From Paenibacillus cellulositrophicus (lineage in GTDB: Bacteria > Bacillota > Bacilli > Paenibacillales > Paenibacillaceae), in NCBI RefSeq assembly GCF_009363095.1, contig NZ_CP045295.1, positions 3,573,501-3,637,500 on the forward strand: a stretch of DNA of 64,000 nt, in the 5' to 3' direction. Made by a program: the position numbers and the translations under genes. The notes under the pieces are model-generated. The model worked only from the letters and a program-made list of their open reading frames with translations, had not been told where the DNA came from and did not search any database. Below, one piece after another: positions 56,720-64,000 of this stretch. Position 1 is the stretch's first letter, and each line of letters opens with the position of its first letter.

Positions 56720-57751
56720 TTACTCCTTTTTGTCCTCCACTACGGCGTTCTCCTCGCGGTGCTCAGGGGTAGCAACGGGTTCTACTTTAGCATCATGATC
56801 CAGCGCAGTTGCTTCCGGCACCGTATCTTTCGGCGCTTTCGTCGAGACGATCGGATCCAGATAGTGCTCCTTCGCCTGACCGGTTGTACGGCGCACAATA
56901 ATCAATACGATGGCGACGACGATAATCAGGATCGCCAGCAGCTGGGAAATGCGGACATTTCCGTAGTTCGGGTCAAGCGCACCATGCTCGAATCCCATCC
57001 ACTCCATCGGTTTCCACAAACCGTTAACCATCGATGCCAGCCATTCCGGACCCTTAAAAGCAAGGCTGTCCGTCCGCAGTCCTTCGATAAAGAACCGCCC
57101 GATCGAGTACCAAATAAAATAAGAAAGGAACAATTCAGCCGCGCGCAAAAACTTTTGCCGACGGAGAATAAACAAAATGATGATGCCCACCAGGCTCCAT
57201 AACGATTCGTACAGGAAGGTCGGATGGTGGTATACACCCTCGACGTTCATTTGGTCTACGATAAAAGCAGGCAAATGCAAATTGTTCCGCAGGAAAAACT
57301 CATTCACCGGACCGCCGTACGCTTCCTGGTTCACATAGTTGCCCCAGCGACCGATCATTTGCCCCGTAAGCAGGCTGGGTGCACAAATGTCGGCAATGCG
57401 CCAGAAGTTGTACCCTCTGTAACGGAAATAGATGATGGCGCAAATGATCGCTCCGATCAGCGCACCGTAGATGGCAATCCCGCCGTTCCATATTTTAAAA
57501 ATGTCCAGCAGGTTGTTCTTGTAATCGTCCCACATGAAGGCCACGAAATAGATCCGCGCCCCGATAATAGCCGACGGTACTCCCAGCAGCAGCAAGTCCA
57601 TGAAAAATTCAGGCATAATGCCGAATCTTCTGCCTTCCCGGATGGCCAGGAGGAGGCCAACCAGCGCCCCCAAGCCCAGGATCAGACCGTACCAGTGAAC
57701 TGACAGGGATCCAATCGAGAAAGCGATCGGATTAATTAGCAATGTAGCCAT
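56720..57751 (-). CDS. lgt: Prolipoprotein diacylglyceryl transferase
   Basis: A 343-residue inner-membrane enzyme with about seven helices that attaches diacylglycerol to the lipobox Cys of lipoproteins such as PotD. The signature GRWGNYVNQEAYG is present, along with HPTFLYESLW. The last 45 residues are an acidic and Pro/Glu-rich tail (cytoplasmic) beyond the usual family end; many Paenibacillus and Bacillus proteins have a variable tail here. hprK lies 12 bp upstream. Confidence 0.97.
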   Translation of the reverse strand: MATLLINPIAFSIGSLSVHWYGLILGLGALVGLLLAIREGRRFGIMPEFFMDLLLLGVPSAIIGARIYFVAFMWDDYKNNLLDIFKIWNGGIAIYGALIGAIICAIIYFRYRGYNFWRIADICAPSLLTGQMIGRWGNYVNQEAYGGPVNEFFLRNNLHLPAFIVDQMNVEGVYHHPTFLYESLWSLVGIIILFILRRQKFLRAAELFLSYFIWYSIGRFFIEGLRTDSLAFKGPEWLASMVNGLWKPMEWMGFEHGALDPNYGNVRISQLLAILIIVVAIVLIIVRRTTGQAKEHYLDPIVSTKAPKDTVPEATALDHDAKVEPVATPEHREENAVVEDKKE

Positions 57752-57763
57752 GTATCCACTCTC

Positions 57764-58705
57764 CTAGTCCATATCGTCCATATCTTCTGCAATGGTGGCT
57801 GTGAGCTTATTCGTAAACTGCAGGGCCGCATTCAGACCCATTTGCTTCAGCCGGTAATTCATGGCCGCCACTTCGATGATGACCGCAAGGTTACGTCCCG
57901 GACGTACTGGAATGGTCACGAGAGGAATGTCGGTATCGATGATTTTGGTCGTTTCTTCATCCAGTCCGAGCCGGTCGTACTGTTTATCCTGCTGCCAGGC
58001 CTCAAGCTTGACGACAAGCGTAATTCGTTTGTTGTTCCGGATTGCTCCGGCTCCGAACAAGGTCATGACGTTGATGATCCCGACACCGCGGATCTCCAGC
58101 AGATGGCGAATCAGCTCAGGAGCCGATCCATGCAGCTGAAAGTCCGAGGTCTGCCGGATTTCCACCGCATCATCAGCGATCAGCCGGTGGCCCCGTTTGA
58201 CCAATTCCAGTGCGGTTTCACTCTTGCCGATGCCGCTGCTGCCGGTAATCAGCATGCCTACCCCATAGACGTCGCACAATACGCCATGAATGGTAGTGGT
58301 CGGTGCCAGCCTTCTCTCCAGAAAGCCGGTAATCCGGCTGGATAGGATGGTCGTCGCCATATTGCTCCGCAGGATGGGCAGGTTCTTTTCCTGGCTAAAA
58401 TGGATCAATTCCTCGGGCACCTCAAGCCCTCTCGTGACAACAATACAAGGCGTCTCCTCGCTGCTGCACAGGCGCTCCATCCGTTCTTTCCGTTCTTCTG
58501 CCGTAAGCATGGCAAAAAAGGCCAGCTCCGTTCGTCCCAGCAGCTGCACCCGTTCCTCAGGATGATATTCAAAATAACCTGCCATTTCCAGACCCGGTCT
58601 GTTTAAATCGTCTGTCGTGATGGCCCGTCTCAGGCCGTGTTCCCCTGAAATGACCTCCAGCTGAAATTGCTGGACCAATTCAGATACTCTTACTTTCTTA
58701 GCCAT
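57764..58705 (-). CDS. hprK: HPr kinase/phosphorylase
   Basis: A 313-residue bifunctional enzyme that phosphorylates Ser46 of HPr and Crh when fructose-1,6-bisphosphate is high and removes the phosphate when inorganic phosphate is high. The P-loop is GSSGIGKSE (about residues 154-162), followed by the catalytic Asp in [10 protein letters not shown] and the HprK signature [18 protein letters not shown]. The N-terminal half (1-130) is the regulatory MurF-like domain. It heads the hprK-lgt-ppaX-yvoF gene group. Confidence 0.97.
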   Translation of the reverse strand: MAKKVRVSELVQQFQLEVISGEHGLRRAITTDDLNRPGLEMAGYFEYHPEERVQLLGRTELAFFAMLTAEERKERMERLCSSEETPCIVVTRGLEVPEELIHFSQEKNLPILRSNMATTILSSRITGFLERRLAPTTTIHGVLCDVYGVGMLITGSSGIGKSETALELVKRGHRLIADDAVEIRQTSDFQLHGSAPELIRHLLEIRGVGIINVMTLFGAGAIRNNKRITLVVKLEAWQQDKQYDRLGLDEETTKIIDTDIPLVTIPVRPGRNLAVIIEVAAMNYRLKQMGLNAALQFTNKLTATIAEDMDDMD

Positions 58706-58840
58706 TTCACGTCTCCCTTTCTATCAGCTGGCTCTTCTGTCAGCCGACTGCCGCCGGTCAAACCATGAATTTTCTAATGTACCCATCGTAAATGATATTT
58801 CCCATGAATGCAATGTCAGCCGCCTATTCGCTCCTAATAC

Positions 58841-58868
58841 AAAAGAGCCGCCCGAAAGGGCGGCTCTT
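58841..58868 (-). terminator. Terminator of the msmX-like gene
   Basis: On the minus strand, GAGCCGCCC and GGGCGGCTC form a perfect 9-bp stem with a TTTC loop, followed by TTTTGTATT. It is 25 bp after the stop. Confidence 0.88.
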
Positions 58869-58892
58869 CATCTTCAGGCATTCCGCCTGGAA

Positions 58893-60017
58893 TTAGTCAG
58901 CCAACAATACGTTCAGCTCAGACTCTTTGTCGAAGATATGAATTTTGTTCATGTCGACAGCCAAACGAGCGCTGTTGCCTTCACGAGTCGTAGAACGTCC
59001 GTCTACACGGGCGATAACGGTGTCGTTACCCAATCCGCTCAGGTAGAGGAGCATTTCGTGACCAAGGTTTTCTGTTACGTCTACATGGGCCGTGAAGATC
59101 GTATTCGGAGATGCTTCCAGGAATACAGGCTCTTCATGAATATCTTCCGGACGAACGCCCATGATCACTTCTTTGCCGATGTAGCCTTTGCTCTTCAGGA
59201 TTTGCGCTTTACCGCCTGGAACTTCTACGTCAAGTCCTTGGGATTTGAAGCGTACAGAACCGTTGGACTCGCTGAGTGTTCCGTTGATAAAGTTCATGGT
59301 AGGCGATCCGATAAAGCCGGCAACAAACAGGTTGTTTGGATTGTTGTACAGTTCTTCCGGAGAAGCGGCTTGTTGAATAATGCCGTCCTGCATAACTACG
59401 ATACGGTCGCCCATCGTCATGGCTTCCGTCTGGTCATGTGTTACGTAAATACAAGTGGTTTCAAGGCGTTTCACCAGTTTCGTGATTTCCGCACGCATCT
59501 GACCACGAAGTTTAGCGTCCAAGTTGGAAAGCGGTTCGTCCATCAGGAAGACTTGAGGATCACGCACGATCGCACGTCCCAAGGCAACACGCTGACGTTG
59601 ACCACCGGAAAGAGCTTTTGGCTTACGATCCAGCAAATGCTCGATATCGAGGATTCTCGCAGCTTCACGTACACGTTTATCAATTTCATCCTTTTTCACT
59701 TTACGCAGCTTCAGACCAAAGGCCATGTTTTGGTATACGTTCATGTGTGGATACAAAGCGTAGGACTGGAACACCATCGCGATATCGCGGTCTTTAGGAG
59801 CTACATCGTTCACGACGCGGTCGCCAATGTAAAGTTTACCGTCAGAGATTTCTTCCAGACCGGCGATCATACGAAGCGTCGTAGATTTACCGCAACCGGA
59901 AGGACCTACCAACACCAGAAACTCCTTATCCTTGATATCAAGGTTGATATCCATAACTGTTGCTTTGTCAGAACCCGGATACTTTTTGAAAATATGCTCT
60001 AAACGTACACCTGCCAT
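58893..60017 (-). CDS. msmX: MsmX/UgpC-type multi-sugar ABC transporter ATPase
   Basis: A 374-residue ATPase. Walker A is GPSGCGKSTT (residues 38-47), the signature is LSGGQRQRVALGRA, Walker B is VFLMDEPLSNLD and the H loop is VTHDQTEA. The C-terminal third is the OB/TOBE regulatory part of the MalK/MsmX group (VMGVRPEDIHEE). No permease or binding-protein genes are adjacent, which fits a shared ATPase that energises several sugar importers, as MsmX does in Bacillus. A PucR-type regulator lies upstream. Confidence 0.93.
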   Translation of the reverse strand: MAGVRLEHIFKKYPGSDKATVMDINLDIKDKEFLVLVGPSGCGKSTTLRMIAGLEEISDGKLYIGDRVVNDVAPKDRDIAMVFQSYALYPHMNVYQNMAFGLKLRKVKKDEIDKRVREAARILDIEHLLDRKPKALSGGQRQRVALGRAIVRDPQVFLMDEPLSNLDAKLRGQMRAEITKLVKRLETTCIYVTHDQTEAMTMGDRIVVMQDGIIQQAASPEELYNNPNNLFVAGFIGSPTMNFINGTLSESNGSVRFKSQGLDVEVPGGKAQILKSKGYIGKEVIMGVRPEDIHEEPVFLEASPNTIFTAHVDVTENLGHEMLLYLSGLGNDTVIARVDGRSTTREGNSARLAVDMNKIHIFDKESELNVLLAD

Positions 60018-60122
60018 GTGAATTTGCCCCCTTAGTGTATAGTTATGAAATCGAATACATTATGATAGTTATATATTACCCAACATCTCGCAGACTGGCT
60101 ATACACAATCTGCACAAAAAAC

Positions 60123-61274
60123 CTATTTTCTTTTCGTCACTTTATACAATAGCATCGTCAGCTTCACCAAAACCGCGTCCCCAAAGCTTCTAACGTCCAG
60201 ATTGGTCTCTTGTTTGATCTTATCGAGCCGGTATAAAAGGGTATTCCGGTGAATATATAGTCGCTTCGCCGTCTCGCTGACATTGCAGTCGAGCTGAAAG
60301 AAAGTCTCCAGCGTCGACAACGTCTCGTTGTCGCTGAACAATACGCCGTGGTCCCCTGCCTGTTCGAGAAAGCGGCGGCGCTGCTCCATCGGGATGCTGT
60401 AGATTAAACGCTCCAGCAGCAGCTCCCATGGGAAGTGGACATGCTCCGACACATGAAACGTCCGTCCCAAAAAAATGGTTTCCCGAAGCATGCCTACCGT
60501 GCCCGGCAGTGACTTCAAGGGGATGAACGAAGGCGCGGCGGATAGATGAAAAGCACCAACCCATTCGCTTGCAATCAGCTCATAGAGCCCCATACTGAAC
60601 GCGGAGAGCATGTCTGTTTCCGATTCGCCGTTATCCTCTTCTTTCTCGTCATTGCTGCCGGCCACCAGTTCTTTTCTGGCCAAGATGAGCCACTCGTTGT
60701 CGCGCAGAGCCGCAAGCACCACCTCTCCATCGAAGTAGCTGCGCAGCAGCTTTTTCAGCTGGCTCCCCTTAACATCGGAGGCATGGATACTCTCACAAGT
60801 CAGCAAAAAGGGAGTCATCTCTGTGGAAAGCAGACGTTTTAGTTCCAAATCGTCAGGCAATTCGGCATCGCCGTGTCCCAGGTCGAGCTGCTCTTGAATC
60901 CATTGACTGAGCCTCAGGAGTTCCCGTTCCTCATCACCCTGGGCTTCCACGGCATCACCCGTTTGTTCTCTTACCGCAGACAGCAGTACACCGATCAAGC
61001 GGGATACTTCATCATTGACCAGCTCAGAACTGGCTTCAATTACGTGTACCCGCCCGTTCTTGATAAACAGCGGGAACCAAACCTTGTCCTCCACCATCAC
61101 CACATCCTGGAGGCTTCTATGCTCGGTCTGCTTCCCTTTCTTCGAAGAAGCCTTGCTGGATACCGAAACGGGTAAATAAACCGCCTCCGACTGCTGTTTG
61201 CTCAGCTCCTTCATATGTAACGTTCCGCCTACGACTTGCTCCAACTTGCTTCGTAATGTTTCCATCTCCACCAT
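60123..61274 (-). CDS. PucR-type transcriptional regulator
   Basis: A 383-residue regulator. The C-terminal 60 residues are a PucR/CdaR-type helix-turn-helix (FFQLDCNVSETAKRLYIHRN, then TLLYRLDKIKQETNLDVRSF). The central part (130-300) resembles the GGDEF-like CdaR sensor domain; the N-terminal 100 residues are not recognised and contain a Ser/Lys-rich stretch. Such proteins often activate sugar-acid, purine or amino-acid genes. Its position upstream of the msmX-type ATPase, 105 bp away and in the same direction, suggests control of that gene, but I see no operator. The start is uncertain: ATG 61274 (MVEMETLR) has GTGGTGG upstream, ATG 61298 does not. Confidence 0.8.
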   Translation of the reverse strand: MVEMETLRSKLEQVVGGTLHMKELSKQQSEAVYLPVSVSSKASSKKGKQTEHRSLQDVVMVEDKVWFPLFIKNGRVHVIEASSELVNDEVSRLIGVLLSAVREQTGDAVEAQGDEERELLRLSQWIQEQLDLGHGDAELPDDLELKRLLSTEMTPFLLTCESIHASDVKGSQLKKLLRSYFDGEVVLAALRDNEWLILARKELVAGSNDEKEEDNGESETDMLSAFSMGLYELIASEWVGAFHLSAAPSFIPLKSLPGTVGMLRETIFLGRTFHVSEHVHFPWELLLERLIYSIPMEQRRRFLEQAGDHGVLFSDNETLSTLETFFQLDCNVSETAKRLYIHRNTLLYRLDKIKQETNLDVRSFGDAVLVKLTMLLYKVTKRK

Positions 61275-61382
61275 TGATGTCATCCACCACTTTGCCATTT
61301 TTATTAATCATCTTACCATATTCCTATATAAAATCGAAAACCACACTTCTTATGCACATCAGATCGTCAGGCCATAAAAGAC

Positions 61383-61416
61383 AAAAAGACCATCAACCGA
61401 AAGGTTAATGGTCTTT
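61383..61416 (-). terminator. Terminator of the rRNA-tRNA operon
   Basis: On the minus strand, AAAGACCATTAACC pairs with GGTTGATGGTCTTT around TTTC and runs into TTTTT. It lies right behind tRNA-Lys. Confidence 0.88.
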
Positions 61417-61420
61417 GTGA

Positions 61421-61493
61421 TGAGCCATGAAGGACTCGAACCTTCGACACCCTGATTAAAAGTCAGGTGCTCTACCAACTGAGCTAATGGCTC
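61421..61493 (-). tRNA. tRNA-Lys (anticodon TTT)
   Basis: A 73-nt tRNA without encoded CCA. Acceptor stem GAGCCAT/ATGGCTC, anticodon loop CTTTTAA with TTT, T arm GAAGGTTCGAGTCCTTC. It is the last gene of the cluster. Confidence 0.96.
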
Positions 61494-61500
61494 TTACAAC

Positions 61501-61586
61501 TGGTGGAGGCTGATGGATTCGAACCACCGAACTCGTACGAGAACAGATTTACAGTCTGCTGCGTTTGGCCACTTCGCTAAGCCTCC
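61501..61586 (-). tRNA. tRNA-Tyr (anticodon GTA)
   Basis: An 86-nt tRNA with a long variable arm and encoded CCA. Acceptor stem GGAGGCT/AGCCTCC, anticodon GTA in CTGTAAA. Confidence 0.96.
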
Positions 61587-61594
61587 ATATAAGG

Positions 61595-61667
<73 letters not shown>

Positions 61668-61782
61668 ATACATGCAAAAATAAAGCGGGTGATCTTAATC
61701 TTCCCACTTTACGCTGTGGAAATTCACTATACAAAACATCATCTTCAATCTATATCAAGCGTATAGATGAAGTAAATAATAA

Positions 61783-61859
61783 TGGCGGGACCGACGGGAT
61801 TCGAACCCGCGGTCTCCTGCGTGACAGGCAGGCATGTTAGGCCTCTACACCACGGTCCC
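61783..61859 (-). tRNA. tRNA-Asp (anticodon GTC)
   Basis: A 77-nt tRNA with encoded CCA. Acceptor stem GGGACCG/CGGTCCC, anticodon GTC in CTGTCAC, discriminator G as expected for Asp. Confidence 0.96.
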
Positions 61860-61870
61860 GCATTATTAGA

Positions 61871-61946
<76 letters not shown>

Positions 61947-61952
61947 ATATGA

Positions 61953-62028
61953 TGGTGGAGGCTGAGGGGATCGAACCCCCGACCCTCTGCTTGTAAGGCA
62001 GATGCTCTCCCAGCTGAGCTAAGCCTCC
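61953..62028 (-). tRNA. tRNA-Val (anticodon TAC)
   Basis: A 76-nt tRNA with encoded CCA. Acceptor stem GGAGGCT/AGCCTCC, anticodon TAC in CTTACAA. Confidence 0.96.
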
Positions 62029-62037
62029 AGGTATGTA

Positions 62038-62114
62038 TGGTAGCGGCGGAGGGGATCGAACCCCCGACCTCACGGGTATGAACCGTACGCTCTAGCCAGC
62101 TGAGCTACGCCGCC
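62038..62114 (-). tRNA. tRNA-Met, elongator (anticodon CAT)
   Basis: A 77-nt tRNA with encoded CCA. Acceptor stem GGCGGCG/CGCCGCT, anticodon CAT in TTCATAC. The G1-T72 pair and overall sequence are like the Bacillus elongator tRNA-Met, not the initiator or the lysidine-modified tRNA-Ile. Confidence 0.9.
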
Positions 62115-62144
62115 ATACTAAAACTTGCTAAGATGTGATTCAAA

Positions 62145-62236
62145 TGGCGGAGAGAGAGGGATTCGAACCCTCGCACCGCTTACGCAGTCTAACCCCTTAG
62201 CAGAGGGTCCCCTTATAGCCACTTGGGTATCTCTCC
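62145..62236 (-). tRNA. tRNA-Ser (anticodon GCT)
   Basis: A 92-nt tRNA with the long variable arm of serine tRNAs and encoded CCA. Acceptor stem GGAGAGA/TCTCTCC, anticodon GCT in CTGCTAA. It is the first tRNA behind 23S, about 150 bp away. Confidence 0.96.
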
Positions 62237-62385
62237 AAGCATAACCTCGGTATACAAATTGTATAACCAAGAGTGGTTTCAAAACACATTCAGGAATTTG
62301 ACTCCCTGAAAACTAGATACGAAACGAATCTACATTTTATATAAGCATATGCTTCCGTAGCAAGCTTTCTGTAAGAAAGCTTTTA

Positions 62386-64000
<1,615 letters not shown>

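Overview
The window looks like a low-GC-phylum Gram-positive chromosome, most likely Paenibacillus or a close relative of the Paenibacillaceae. The evidence is its gene content and order. hprK-lgt-ppaX-yvoF, hisZGDBHAF-hisIE, a TPR protein, trxB, rapZ-glmR-whiA-crh, clpP and cggR-gapA-pgk-tpiA-gpmI-eno follow the same broad order as the corresponding Bacillus subtilis region. Promoters are of the SigA type, terminators are strong, Shine-Dalgarno sites are purine rich, and copper-amine-oxidase-like, 7TMR-DISM and PucR-type proteins are present. Most genes are housekeeping genes. I saw no prophage, CRISPR array, insertion sequence or defence island.

Layout. 1-3780: a window-truncated response regulator and a very large hybrid sensor kinase. 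4126-5527: a MarR repressor diverging from a nitroreductase, with two matching operators between them. 5588-7624: a zinc-ribbon protein, a cold-shock protein, tmRNA and smpB, with a degenerate copy of the tmRNA 3' end about 1 kb downstream of ssrA. 7857-10919: rnr and secG. 11342-18808: the glycolytic operon under a CggR promoter/operator. 18939-19907: tRNA-Arg and clpP with a CtsR box. 19965-23816: nrdI-nrdE-nrdF with palindromic operators and a long leader. 23903-27023: an MFS exporter and a secreted protein. 27070-31005: potABCD polyamine transporter. 31130-33610: a SIMPL-domain protein and a chemoreceptor. 33853-38104: crh/HPr, whiA, glmR, rapZ and glcK. 38392-41817: an ABC exporter with its own two-component system. 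41959-43217: an XRE-cupin regulator and a LysE exporter. 43382-47508: trxB, a TPR-HTH protein, a repeat cluster and a divergent PRPP synthetase. 47674-55423: the complete histidine operon. 55467-58705: yvoF-ppaX-lgt-hprK. 58841-61274: msmX-type ATPase and a PucR-type regulator. 61383-64000: an eight-tRNA cluster behind the 3' part of a 23S rRNA gene.

How they fit together. Carbon control is unusually concentrated here. HPr kinase/phosphorylase (hprK) with PpaX, which removes the pyrophosphate HprK makes, act on Ser46 of HPr/Crh. CggR senses glycolytic flux and controls gapA to eno. GlcK makes glucose-6-phosphate. GlmR and RapZ are linked to cell-wall precursor control. MsmX-type ATPases energise several sugar importers. 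A PRPP synthetase paralogue lies directly beside the histidine operon, whose first committed step (HisG/HisZ) consumes PRPP. tmRNA, SmpB, RNase R and ClpP form a ribosome-rescue and quality-control set within about 13 kb.

The observations I consider most worth checking are: a Crh-locus protein that keeps His15; an rRNA operon end with no 5S gene between 23S and the terminator; a degenerate tmRNA 3'-end duplication; a dispersed repeat of about 111 bp; a long inverted repeat between gpmI and eno; terminator-like hairpins in the nrd and pot leaders; and the divergent PRPP synthetase. Gene starts were moved from the longest reading frame wherever a Shine-Dalgarno site and family length favoured an internal start.
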